Assembly (NCBI RefSeq): GCF_964355755.1
Contig: NC_092670.1
Span: forward strand, 14,073,201-14,137,200
DNA: 64,000 bases
Direction: 5' to 3'
Origin: Antedon mediterranea
Lineage: Eukaryota > Echinodermata > Crinoidea > Comatulida > Antedonidae
Each line of letters opens with the position of its first letter. The stretch's first letter is position 1. The position numbers and the translations under genes were made by a program. The notes below the pieces were generated by a model. That model made no database searches and was not told the origin of the DNA. It saw only the letters and a list, made by a program, of their open reading frames with translations. Below are positions 25,301-35,465 of the stretch, piece by piece.

Positions 25301-28300
25301 TCCCTTTTCAAATAATAGACAGTATCAAGTTTAATGTGCCATGTATGTACATTGGACCAACAGCTTTACATCCCATTCAATGGGAGTTGAGTATCATTGC
25401 CTAGGGTTACAATGCAAGAAATATGTCACAGATAAATATTTAACCCATGTCTTTGACATGCCATAGTAGTAAGATCCGTTACCAGTATGCCACTAAATAA
25501 TATACTGATGCAACAACATAAAAAGTGTCATTTTTGTCCTGACGAATATTGTATTGTCAGAGCTGGTATTAAACTGTCAGAGCCGGTATTAAACTAAAAA
25601 AAAGAATTGAAAAAAAAACTTAATTGTAAATGTGCCATAATTATTTCTCTATCACTATATTTATGGTTAATTATCTTCCACTTTTTTTTCTAGTGTTACA
25701 GCCAATAACTATACGTTTGATGAAGCTGGTGATAGCCCTACTAGAATCTGGTGATATAGAGACACAAAAGGCAGCCTCGCTTGCTCTGAACAACCTTGCT
25801 GTGCATGGCCCAGGTAAAGATTCTTGACTACTCATTCCTTCCTCAACAGGAGCATGAAAAAAGATCAAATGTGTTCAGGAAGTGAAGAAGGCGATGTTAT
25901 TAAAGAAGCATTAATTATACCATCAATTCAACTGGATCACACAAGCGAAAAATGTCATGTACCTATTAGTGAACCTTTCGAACCTCATCCGAGGATTCTT
26001 CATCAGCACTAACTAGTCAGGCTGTCAGACAGTTTAGTGTGTATTCAGTAACATGACTGAGATGTAATGGGAAAGTCACATGATTCAATTCAAATTTCTT
26101 GTACTGTAGGTCTTGGGTAAGATGTGTCGCCCGAAGTCATTGGTTAGATCCGGAGAGGGCATCCTTCACTCCTCTAGAAGAAGCCTTTTTTAAAGAACCA
26201 TCATATTTTCTATTGAAATTTGTGAATGTTAACTTTTTGCTTCTAAAAATACATATGTTATAAATAATGTGAGCTACATTATTCTTTACAATAAATCTTG
26301 CAGATAGACAAAATGACTATGTGAGTCAGTGTACAGTAGACAGGCACCACAAACTTCTCCACACCGTGACATGTTTAGTTTTCTTGTGTAGGCTATAGCC
26401 TTTTATTGTGTGATACATGATGCATGTGCTGTCAATGACAGCGTCATTGTTATCAACTACTTTTAAAATAATATTGATATGCCGTGACAGTTTTCGTAGA
26501 TTCTCATGAATAAACATTGACAAGACATCCGAAAGTGGTAATGGAAATTCTCGATTTATAGGCTGTATATTTTCATATTAATAACCTTCAGCAGTCATGC
26601 TCGGCAGTGAGTCGTTTATATTATTCATTAGTGTCTGTAATATAACATAATGTCTGTGCATGCGATTAAATTGTACATTATTGTTATATTACCTACAGTA
26701 TGTATATTATGAAAAGCAAAAATCGTGGCCAGTTGGTCAACAATCATTTGACAATAAGTGGATTTCACCATCAGACATGGTATTTAAAACTCACTATATA
26801 TTTCATTCAATGTTCAATGTTATTCACCAAGCTACAGTTCCACTTTTAATCTGTTGCTATACAATACAATACAAATCTTTCTTTATTCTGGAATAGCTCT
26901 TTCAATACACAAGTACTGGTCTCCCAAGAGGCCAAGATTTGAAAAAAAATACAAGAAAAATAAAAGCTTATGTACAATAGAAATTATACAAGATTTTTAA
27001 ATTCAACTTGACTAAGTGTCTCATAATTTTTACGGATATGTACAGGAAGATTAATTAAACATTCTCTTTCCATGAATATTGTTCCATGCTGGAACATTTA
27101 GAGTTTTGGTTGATTGACTTCTTATATTTTTTGTGTGAAAAGTGTCCATAAATTTGAATGGATTTGTTAAATAAGATGATTTGAATCTCGCGTACATTGC
27201 ATAATATACTATTGTTGCGTTTTACATCTTAAATAAGAACCGTTATAAAAAATAATAATGTAGATCACGATATATATTAAAGCAACTAAACTGTTTTATT
27301 TTGTGCGTGTGTTGCGTTTTACATCCTAGGATGCGTTCAAGCAACACTCCATGCTAATTAATAAACATGTAGTTGGTAACCGATAACCACACATAGCTTT
27401 ATGTAGTACTACTAACTTGCGTTTGAGAAACAAATCACAGATTTTACAATTGGGTATTTTTAATTAAGTATCCCATAATTCCATTTGTTATTCACATACA
27501 TTTTTGTTAAATAATATTTAATAATGTAGCTCACGGTATTCATAACATTAAAACGGCTGACTAGGCCATTTCAGGTTTTAAAAGTTCATTCCCTTAATTT
27601 TCAATATGCACATAACCTTTTAAGAAATGTCTTTGAACATATCCTACAGCATACCTGTAAATGTAGTGCATGTTTGTTTAATAGTGTTTCTAAAATATGC
27701 AACATTTTTTTAAACATAAATCTTCAATCAACTGCCAATTAGCGATAATGAGAGTTTAGTTAGGCCTAATAGACCCCAAGGGAGTTGTTGGTTTGATTAA
27801 TATTATAATGCACTTTATCCAGCTATTGAAATGGATTTTGTACTCTGCACAAGAAAAGTACAATTACTGTACCAATTAACAAAAATCTTAATACCTCTTG
27901 CATGAATTTTGTGAGCGAACATATTAGCTTTTAAAAATGTATTTGTTTTTATATTTTTTTAATTATTTTTTGAGGGTACAAAAAGAAAGCATGTTAAAAA
28001 AAAACAAATTATGAAAAACAATCAACCATATTAATTAATATAAATGTTTGAATGGTTCTAGTGTTTTTTTAAAGAATTTACTGTGTAACTTTTCTTATTC
28101 CAGATTGTAATAAGGACATTATCATAAAAAGCGGTGGACTACGTGTTTTAATCCGATTGCTGCGCTCTTCCAGCCTGGAGGTGAAATGCAACGTATGTGG
28201 CTGTATAACATCACTGGCTACCTCAGGTAAGCAACCCATGTGCACATTTTAAATTAATCTCATGAATAATATGCTGCGATGCGTCTGTTAATTGGGAGCC

Positions 28301-31300
28301 TTCGATTTTCAACGACCTAACTAGGTCAGGTCAATAGATGTCATTGGTCGTTGACTGGACCTAAACCAGCAAAACTGTGTCGAGGCGTGGAGTGAGAAAT
28401 CACGTCCCAATATCCCTGAAAGCGCACAAACAATTGACATCACATACAATAGTTTGGTTGTCGGTCGTCGCAAAATTGTTACCGTTACTTTTTAAGAATA
28501 AATTATACAATTTCTTTGCAGTTATTAACCCACCCTGAGATATTGTATAATCCCACCTCTAGTCAAAATTTTCCACCAAATTTACAGTAGTTGGCAATTT
28601 TGCCTTTTTCGATACACAAAATTTGCCATACTAATGTCCATATCCAAATGCATATATTTTTATAAAATTCACTTTCAAAGTCACACTTTCTATTACAGTC
28701 CAGAGCACATACATAAAAGATACCTTCAACAGTTAAAAATAAACACAATTCATGTCTGTGGCACAAAAAAGAATCGAGTGAGTGAATGTCATGATTGAGT
28801 TGAGTTCAATACTCCTTTCAAGGTCGTATACATGTTATGTAACATTTAAAATTTAAATAACATTTGATATAAATTACTATTAATATTAATTATTATTTGT
28901 TTGTTTTTGTTTTATTTATTTATTCAACTTTATTTCATTAGTATCTACAATACAGCAGTACAGCTGACTCGAAGAGGCCCTCTACAGAAAATAACTCAAA
29001 ATACCTCAAAACATCAAATTCATAAATTGTTCATAGAAATTTAAATTTATGACTGTAGCACATATAAAATATATAAATTGTACCATTTTTAGTGGGTTTT
29101 TTCCAACTAAAATATACTTTCAATACAATACAGTGTTCTGCACTTTTTTACAAGAAGTAAACAAATAGAAATTAATACATTAAAAATGATAAGAAAAGGA
29201 GTTCAAAGGTGATGTAATTCCAAACAACTTTTAGAAAGTATTCTTCCATATTTACATAGAGAAAGAACAGAATATGAAATGTCGGTCATCACTATAGATC
29301 ATTTAAAATTTATTCTACTGCAGTTACTGCAGTAATTATATTTTGTTTACTTATTATACTGATAAATGGTAATATTTAGCAAGCTATTCATACACTAGGC
29401 TGTTTATTACAATGAATTTCTAATAAATTTCTACTAGTACTAGGGAGTTGTAATTACTGCAGTAATGAATAATCACATGATCCCTAAGATTTATTATACA
29501 TGCTTAAATACATTAACATGTGTTGTACAGGGAACCTCATAAATTCATTTTACATATACTATTCTAAATCTGTAATGCATTTATTGACTTTACCTGCTAA
29601 AGCTTGGTTCCCACTAGAACGTAACGCAAAGACGTAAATGCAACGCAAGCGTGTTAACCAATGACAAGCGAAGTTATAGACGGTTAGCAATCACAAGCGA
29701 ATAAGCCATCGCTTGTGATTGGTCAATTCACTTGCATTCTGTTACGTTGCAAGTGGGAACCACGCTTAACACAGAATACCAGTTACTGACTTTATCAACA
29801 AATTAAGTAAAGTGTAACTAAACTAATATGACACACCCCTGCAACACAGCCTATATCCTGTAGCATTAATTTCTAGTATTCTACAAAAACAATTAAATCT
29901 ACCAATACATATAATTTTGTTTTCAGACCTCAACAAACGTGAGATAGTTGTGAAAGGTGGCATTAAACCTCTGTTGACATTAGCAAAATCGCAAGACATT
30001 CGTGTTCGTCGAAATGCTGCTGGGGCACTCCTCAATCTGACCCACATTGGTATGTACTAAAAACGAAGAGTGTAGAATCAGTGGCTGAACGTAACCAAAA
30101 TGTCCTATATTTTGCATTGCACTGTTCGATATTGGCCAACTGCACACACACCCACTTCCAAACCTTGGATCCGCCTATGGGAATTAGAGTGTGATCTTTT
30201 GATCAAAAGTAAAATTTCAACTTATGCCTAATTCAATTACATCATTACTAGCATGTGAAAGCATTTTAACTTGATAAGATTATTTTGGGAGATATCCTTA
30301 ATAACATTGTTAGATTTTGTTAGACATTTGTGTTTGTGAATCCACTATTAATAGTGGTCTGTGTGGTTAACATACTTGTTTTCTCAGAATCCAAGGTTCA
30401 ATCATTTGCTCAACCAAAGATTTTTTTGTTATGAAATAAGTAAAAATACAGCTCTACAGTATCTACACTATCAAACTTGCTGTGACAAAAAAATGTGATG
30501 TGCCCATAAAGCACTGTCTACACTATCAAACTAGTTTGACAAAAAAAGTGTGATGTACCCAAATATGGTAGTGATACTGTACAGTATGCTCAAATATGGT
30601 AGTGATACAGGCCCGTATGCAGCATTTATAATGGGGGGGTGCGAGCGAAGCGAGCAACAATGGCTGGGGGCCAGGGGGCCGCCAAGGGCCCCCGGTCAGG
30701 GTCCAGGGGCCGAAGGCCCTGGAAAAATTTGCGTTATTTGACGTTCTAAAGACTGATGTAAGACTCTCTGTTGTGGCTTGGGCTAGTTGAACGATGGACA
30801 CCAGAACTTAACGCTTTCATGATGAGGCCAACTCAGCAGGGGTGGCGCCAGGATCTTCCCGACGCGGGGGCTACATTCCCCGACGAGGGGGCTATGCGAG
30901 CGAAGCGAGCATCACTAGGCTGAGGGCCAGGGGCCGCCAAGGGCCCCTGGTGGGAGTCCAGGGGGCGAAGCCCCCGGAAGCAACGCATTCTAGCGTCATT
31001 TGAGGTCTTTTTAATCAGATTTAGGGTAGCCATTTTTTCCATTTTTTATAATGCATAAATAAAATACTGCGTGCAAAAAAACGATGCGCGATGACGGTTT
31101 CAATCCATATTTTTCAATTTAAAAAATAAAAGTTCAAAGAAAATTTTGAAAAATAGAGTTGGAGGTCCCGGAAATTGGACTTATTATACTTCAAAACATG
31201 AAAAAAAATATATAAGTCCCTATCATGGGTTGTGACTGAGCTAAGAAATGTTTGAAAAATAGAGATGTTAGGTCCCGGAAAATGTACTTCTTGTTCTTCG

Positions 31301-34300
31301 AAATATGACCAGCTTTATTGTTGGGGCTGAGCTAAGAAAATGTTTAAAACTAGAGCTGCAGGTCTTCAAAAAATTGCATTTTATACTTTGGAAACATCAG
31401 GCCTAGAGGCTTAAAAAACGCAAGCGTAGACCTTTTTCAGTTGGGGAAAAAAGTTTATTCCTCCCAGGTGTATGCATGCGTACCATCTGGACTTCCCCGA
31501 GTGATGAGAAATTCATGACATACAGGATATTGAAAATGTAATAACTATAGCTATAATGTTGGCTAAGCGAAAATGGCATGTTTTTTTGTTTAGTAATGGA
31601 TGAAAAATTTATTTTAGGTGCCCCACGGTACAGAAGGTTATAAATTAAAAAATTGGTGAACAAACGAACAATTAACATAATTCGTTTTTGCTGTAGTGTA
31701 GCGTACGTCGACGCAGTACACGACGTAACCGTCGGTAAACTTCGCCTGGAAAATAACACATTACACATTTTGGTCCCTGGATGAAACTTGATATCACGCG
31801 TCTCGACCCAACGTTGAACGATTCGTACAAAGGGATACCGCCAGACAAGTGCGTACCTAGCTATTGTTTAGTAGTAAGTTAGATCGCTGGCAATAATGAA
31901 TGCATATAAAGTGCATAATATCACTCTGACGTACTCTCACGGTCAATGAAACGTCGCGGTTTTCTAGGCGCTGAAGCTAGCTACGAAGTGAACGCGAAAG
32001 TTTTTTACTGTATATTATATTCCCCGACAAAAAGTACACGTGTTCCCTGACGTTAAGTTGTCTGTATTTCTCCAGCAAACACTTTACCGCGTACCGCGTA
32101 CATGAAGCGCTAAGCTATTGCTTGTCGTCACATGATCGACTGCGCATGTTTTACATCGAGTTTGTAGTCAGTTCAGATTCCGTAATTTAATTACCGGTAT
32201 TTTTTCATTTTATATTAGCATATTTTTGTTTGTATACCATTGATAATGTAAATTTTGTATATATATAATGATATTGTCAAAAAATACCAACCGAGGAAAT
32301 AGTGGACCTTTTGGGACTTGGGAGGGTGCGTCTGCACCCAACGCACCCCCCCTGGATACGGGCCTGTGATATGACATCATCATGTCCATATATGGACACA
32401 TCTCAATTTTGTGTCACATAAAGTTTGATGGTGTAGACAGAGCTTTATATGGACACGATGACATCATATCACTACCATATTTAAGCATATCAGTACCATA
32501 TTTGGGCTTTCACTACCATATTAGGCACATCACATTTTTTGTCACATTATGTTTGATAGTGTAGACAGAGCTTAATAGATGTTCTTCTCTAAAATAATCA
32601 CATGTTGAATTGGTATTTTGCAGATGCTAATAGACAAGCACTGGTGTCAGATGGCGCTATACCTGTGTTTGTGTCCTTGCTCAGTTCTGAGGATACTGAT
32701 GTACAATATTACAGTTCTGCTGCCCTCAGTAATCTAGCAGTCGATGAATCTCATCGTAAACATGTCAGCAAAGAAGGAAACCACAGAGTGTTACGCTCTC
32801 TTATTTTTCTTCTTGACTCACCGATTGATAAGGTTTGATTTTTTGTTATCATTCAGAATAGTATTAGAGTATATCAAAACATGCAAACTTGCATAAATAG
32901 AATAAATCATGAATATATGTATACTAACAAAATTGTCTTATAATTGTGTTTTTTCTTAAAGGTCAAATGTCAAGCCTGCTTTGCTTTACGGAATTTGGCC
33001 TCAGATGGTATGTATATTATAAATTAATAATGTTCATCTCATATAGTGTTTATTGCACAATGCTTCTTAAAGCGCTTCACATTATTACCCCGGTCATTTT
33101 GTTGGATCAAACACGTATGAAAAAGTACTCCCACATTGCAGCTAGTCAGTGCAAAGTTGTGTCTTCATCTAACCGGGTACCCATTTATAAACCTGGGTGT
33201 ATTATACATAATACTTGTTATTTGGTAGCTTAATTTCATTATCTTTTTCAACACTGTGCGAATAACTGTCCTATGACTGATTTTTGTTTTATTTTTCAGA
33301 ATCTAATCAAGTAGCCATTGTAGATTTAGGATCACTTCCTCCATTACTAAGGATTATCAAGACCAGCAAAAAGGACACTTTGTCTGCTGCCGTAGCAGCT
33401 GTTCGTAACCTTTCAATACACAGACAGAATGAGGTACAAAATTAATCCTTTAAATGTAACTTTGTTTGTAAAATAATTCTTTACAGAACCGTTCAATTTT
33501 CTTATGGGGTGATTTTGTCTTTCTTGTCTGTGATTGTTTACAAAGTTCAAACAAATGTAATTTTTTTTTCTACATACAGACACCAATTGTACAAGAAGGA
33601 TTTTTACCGGAACTTTGTAGGTTGCTATATGAGCCTATGATATGGGAAGTGCACTGCCACGCTGCTGGTACATTAAGGAATTTAGCTGCAGGAGATCATG
33701 TAACGGTAATTGGTGTTTTAAAATCCTTTGTCCTCTAAAAAGCATACATTGTGTCTTTGCCCAAAACTGTGTCAAATTGAGCAATGTCAATCCATGCACA
33801 TAGTGTGACATGATGTAAGTTGTTTGTACTGTAGATCATCACAAATCAAAAGCTACCTACTAACTGTTAATGTTTTTCAATCACACTAAAGTTTTTAATG
33901 CCTCCTCTTCACAGACAATCTTAAGCTCTGGTGGTTTGGAGAGTTTAGTAAGTACCTTTATGGAGAGTACCTCACCGGCGTCAGTTCAGACTGAAGTGAC
34001 AGCGGCTCTTGCTGTCATGTCAAGTGATGGTAGGTGTATTATTCAATTCAATTTATTATATTATTTGCATAAAATAAATAGAAAAGTTGTGTTTCTCTGT
34101 GACTACAGAAAATAAAATACAAAAATAGTACAAATACCATGCCACACATCATTCTTTAACATTAAGTGCTGTAATGGCAGATTGGTAATATTACGGAATT
34201 TATTTGCACAAGAGGTGATGGACTGGAACTATCTGCCGCTCCTAAGAACTTTAAAAATATATTGCATGGGATGAGTTGGGTCTTGTAAAGTTGAATAAGT

Positions 34301-35465
34301 TTTCTTATTCTCTTATCAACAATAGTTTTGATTGAGCTCTGCTCAATTCAACTGACATGTGAAGCATAATTGACAATATGTTGGAGTTCAAATTATTATA
34401 TAACAAGAGGCCTAAAAGTGTTTGATTTTACAAATAAACAGAAATCAACTTCCATTTTCCTTTTTCTTCAGATGATGCCAAGCAAAAGTTATTAGAAAGT
34501 CATTCCGGGCGCTTCTTTAGTCGACTTGTTAACTTAGCTGTCAGTTCACCACACTCTGAAGTGCAATACAACAGCGCGGGCATTATCGGGCAAGTAGCGC
34601 TGCTAAGTAAGTATATTATTAAGTTGTCAAAAGTTTTTAAAAAAATAGAAGATATTTTTATTGTTTCTTTTTCATGATGCTAAAAGTATTAAATTTGTTT
34701 GTGAAACACAGTAAAAAACACACGCTACCGATTATTATATACCTCCTTGGTGGAGGTAAAACATACACTACAAAAGGATTTCTCTTAAGTGGTATTCACT
34801 TCGATAGAAATGTTTGACAAAATACAACTATATAAAATGTAAAATAAGAGAATTGCTCTTCATCTGTGCAAACTCCAAATTCATCATTGTTGGTTTTTGG
34901 TGATGTTTATTATAACATCTTAAGCTCTGTCTACACTATCAAACTTTATGTGACCAAAAAATGTGATGTGCCCATATATGGACATGATGATGTCATATCA
35001 CATATTATTTTCTTACTGTATTTTACTTCAATTGACACATTTATTCTCTTCAGCTATTCCGTCAGAACTTCTGAAAAATAATGTTGTTGGAATTCTCAAG
35101 TATTTGGAAAAGTTTCTTCGCAGCAAAGATACAAACTTCATCCACATTGCTCTATGGACTTGCGTTCAGTTATTGAAAGGTAAGTATTGAAATGTAAGGT
35201 TCCGGGTTTCAGTATCCTGGGAGTCTTGTTTCAGGCTGGATGTAGACATAAGACTTTAAAATGGATGATTGTCCTTGTCAGAGAAAAAAAAACATATTGA
35301 TATTTTAAACTTTCTAATAATTATTTTCATTTTGCAGATGAATCATTTCTGATGTCCTTCCGTGAAAGTAACATACCAGCCCAAGTTAAAACACTGCAAA
35401 TGATATCATCACTTCCTCTGCACATTAAGGAGCTTGCAGGCACTGTGCTGGAAGAGCATTGTTGA
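13383..35465 (+). CDS. VAC8: Vac8-like armadillo-repeat protein
   Basis: Thirteen coding exons with matching phases encode 551 residues: 13383-13530, 24961-25083, 25694-25813, 28104-28226, 29927-30049, 32624-32832, 32962-33007, 33300-33433, 33580-33705, 33915-34029, 34472-34606, 35054-35179 and 35338-35465. The protein aligns from end to end with yeast Vac8 (578 residues). The N-terminus has a Cys cluster ([12 protein letters not shown]), then armadillo repeats with Vac8-like stretches such as [32 protein letters not shown] and [14 protein letters not shown]. Arg292, Arg333 and Arg375 sit at the same 41 and 42 spacing as yeast Arg276/317/359, the groove triad that binds Nvj1 and Atg13. Fungal Vac8 is a palmitoylated vacuole-membrane adaptor; a lysosome-membrane adaptor role here is inference. 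Unlike yeast there is no Gly at position 2, so N-myristoylation is not expected. Exons 2-5 each hold one 40-41-residue repeat. Confidence 0.93.
13960..14165. repeat. Imperfect tandem duplication, about 125-bp period
   Basis: The sequence CCATACACATTCAA.TAGTGACAAACTT followed by GATTTATCATGCTTA occurs twice, at about 13970 and about 14093. No coding content. Confidence 0.7.
14205..14310 (-). repeat. tRNA-derived SINE fragment
   Basis: Read on the minus strand it has an A-box-like TGGCTTGGTGG, the shared core TTAACATGCTTGCCTTCCAA and a perfect B-box-like GGTTCAATCC. It shares this core with the copy at 1885-1990, so it belongs to one dispersed family. Confidence 0.6.
15108..16688 (+). mobile_element. 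Helitron-like nonautonomous element, copy 1
   Basis: The 3' end has a 9-bp stem hairpin (AACTCGTCA / TGACGAGTT, 16658-16678) followed six bases later by CTAG at 16685-16688 and then T, the usual Helitron 3' layout. Near the proposed 5' end is a hairpin of AGTTATCCGC and GCGGATAACT (15108-15132), and GCGGATAACT recurs just before the 3' hairpin. The body is rich in CpG words such as ACGCGCG, unlike the flanks. No Rep/helicase frame is present. The 5' boundary is uncertain. Confidence 0.5.
16689..18109 (+). mobile_element. Helitron-like nonautonomous element, copy 2
   Basis: The 3' end repeats the layout of copy 1: stem AATTCGTCA / TGACGAATT (18081-18101), then AAAT and CTAG (18106-18109) and T. 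The body resembles copy 1 in order and CpG-rich words (TACGCGCGATTTTA, GCGTACGCGCGC). The 5' boundary is not resolved; the start given is simply the end of copy 1. A tRNA-like segment at about 17700-17770 lies inside. Confidence 0.45.
17700..17772 (+). repeat. tRNA-like (SINE-type) segment
   Basis: An A-box-like TGGCTCGGTGG is followed at normal tRNA spacing by a B-box-like GAGATCGAGTCTC. I cannot fold a clean acceptor stem, so a decayed tRNA-derived repeat is more likely than a functional tRNA gene. Confidence 0.4.
18733..18769. repeat. Perfect foldback palindrome
   Basis: Two 18-base arms, ACCAGGGAAGAGTTAAAT and its exact complement, are separated by one base. Related foldbacks occur at 48535-48577 and 52683-52715. 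Confidence 0.85.
19950..20135. mobile_element. Palindromic MITE of about 180 bp, copy A
   Basis: The ends TAAAGCTTGGTTCCCACTAG and CTAGTGGGAACCACGCTTTA are inverted repeats, and the interior AATCACAAGCGA...TCGCTTGTGATT continues the palindrome. A second copy lies at 29598-29768. Confidence 0.85.
20402..20445 (-). mobile_element. Helitron-like 3' end on the minus strand
   Basis: On the minus strand a strong hairpin (arms GATGGTACGC and GCGTACCATC with a GCGAAGC-rich loop) runs into CTAG followed by TT, like the ends at 16688 and 18109. The element would extend rightwards from here; its other end was not found. Confidence 0.4.
20800..21080. repeat. Two short local duplications
   Basis: ATAAAGTTTATTTGTATAT occurs twice (about 20812 and 20862), and a second pair built on ATTTACCTACT..TGTGTTAAACCAA occurs at about 21018 and 21055. 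No coding content. Confidence 0.6.
21945..22290. repeat. Tandem duplication, about 165-bp period
   Basis: The blocks at about 21947-22100 and 22113-22290 share TTAATTATGGTATT, TTAATTATTTCTAGTTT, TAGTTTTTGCTAGTT, TATAGCCCT and AAAACCCTC in the same order. Confidence 0.7.
22547..23262. repeat. Duplicated 170-bp block split by a TTAA MITE
   Basis: Blocks 22547-22717 and about 23085-23262 share TTTTACAATCAATTTTAT, TTTCCATTTT, TCAGAGATTTA.AATTTTAGTAT and a terminal TGCCATTTAA. The first ends in the MITE; in the second the same site is empty (TGCCATTTAACCG). Confidence 0.75.
22714..23069. mobile_element. TTAA-type MITE, copy 2 (best preserved)
   Basis: It is flanked by TTAA on both sides with terminal inverted repeats AGATGTATTGTCCCCC and GGGGGACAATACATCT. 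The interior shares GGCTGCCAGCCAATGG with copies at 11104-11451, 40188-40454 and 47936-48150. TTAA duplications are typical of piggyBac- and Kolobok-mobilised elements. No coding content. Confidence 0.85.
24288..24509. mobile_element. CTGCAG-type MITE, copy A
   Basis: Inverted ends read AAATTATTCTACTGCA..TTACTGCAGTAA on the left and TTACTGCAGTAACTGCAG.AGAATAATTTT on the right. A related copy lies at 29296-29486 in another intron of the same gene. Confidence 0.7.
25113..25173. repeat. ATC/ATT microsatellite
   Basis: A run of TCATCATTATTATCATC-type trinucleotides follows exon 2 of the Vac8-like gene by about 30 bases. Frames that appear open on both strands here are low complexity. Confidence 0.85.
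25824..26012 (+). other. Unassigned short open frame in a Vac8-like intron
   Basis: A frame of about 50 codons from the ATG near 25854 has balanced, coding-like composition ([27 protein letters not shown]). A plausible acceptor, CCTCAACAG, precedes it. Its phase does not fit exon 3 of the Vac8-like gene, so splicing to it would stop the protein at once. It could be an alternative terminal exon or a gene remnant. No homology recognised. Confidence 0.2.
29296..29486. mobile_element. CTGCAG-type MITE, copy B
   Basis: It starts AGATCATTTAAAATTTATTC followed by TACTGCAGTTACTGCAGTAA and ends AATTACTGCAGTAATGAATA followed by ATCACATGATCCCT. Ends and an inner CTGTTTATT match the copy at 24288-24509. 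Confidence 0.65.
29598..29768. mobile_element. Palindromic MITE of about 180 bp, copy B
   Basis: It closely matches the copy at 19950-20135, including GGTTCCCACTAGAACGTAAC at the left and AAGTGGGAACCACGCTTA at the right. It lies about 160 bases upstream of exon 5 of the Vac8-like gene. Confidence 0.85.
30451..32574. mobile_element. CTACACTATCAAAC MITE, broken by insertion of the element at 30608-32366
   Basis: Left parts with CTACACTATCAAAC occur at about 30462 and 30518, followed by AAATGTGATG and ATATGGTAGTGATA. The right part (32367-32574) continues with TGATATGACATCATC and ends GTTTGATAGTGTAGACAGAG. Several nested half-copies are present, so the history is more than one insertion. Confidence 0.65.
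30608..32366. mobile_element. DNA transposon of 1.76 kb with 5-bp target duplication
   Basis: The left end CAGGCCCGTATGCAG and the right end, reversed, CAGGCCCGTATCCAG are terminal inverted repeats, each followed by a run of G and TGCG. The 5 bases TGATA flank both sides (30603-30607 and 32367-32371). The left interior has two GC-rich blocks with CGAGCGAAGCGAGCA and GGGGCCGCCAAGGGCCCC. No transposase frame is visible, so it is nonautonomous or decayed. A 5-bp duplication with CAG-starting ends would fit some hAT-related groups; the superfamily is not established. Confidence 0.75.
34917..35003. mobile_element. CTACACTATCAAAC MITE, left half only
   Basis: It begins AAGCTCTGTCTACACTATCA and runs through ATGTGATGTGCCCATATATG and ATGATGTCATATCACAT, then breaks off about 50 bases before exon 12 of the Vac8-like gene. 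Confidence 0.65.

Larger units (their letters stand above)
25814..29926 (+). other. Vac8-like introns 3 and 4
   Basis: Apart from exon 4 (28104-28226), this stretch shows AT-rich sequence, a short unassigned frame at 25824-26012, a CTGCAG-type MITE at 29296-29486 and a palindromic MITE at 29598-29768. Nothing else recognisable. Confidence 0.6.

Noticed and set aside
31403-31768. 121-codon minus-strand frame inside the 30.6-32.4 kb transposon
   Set aside because: No transposase or other motif is visible and composition matches the surrounding noncoding element.
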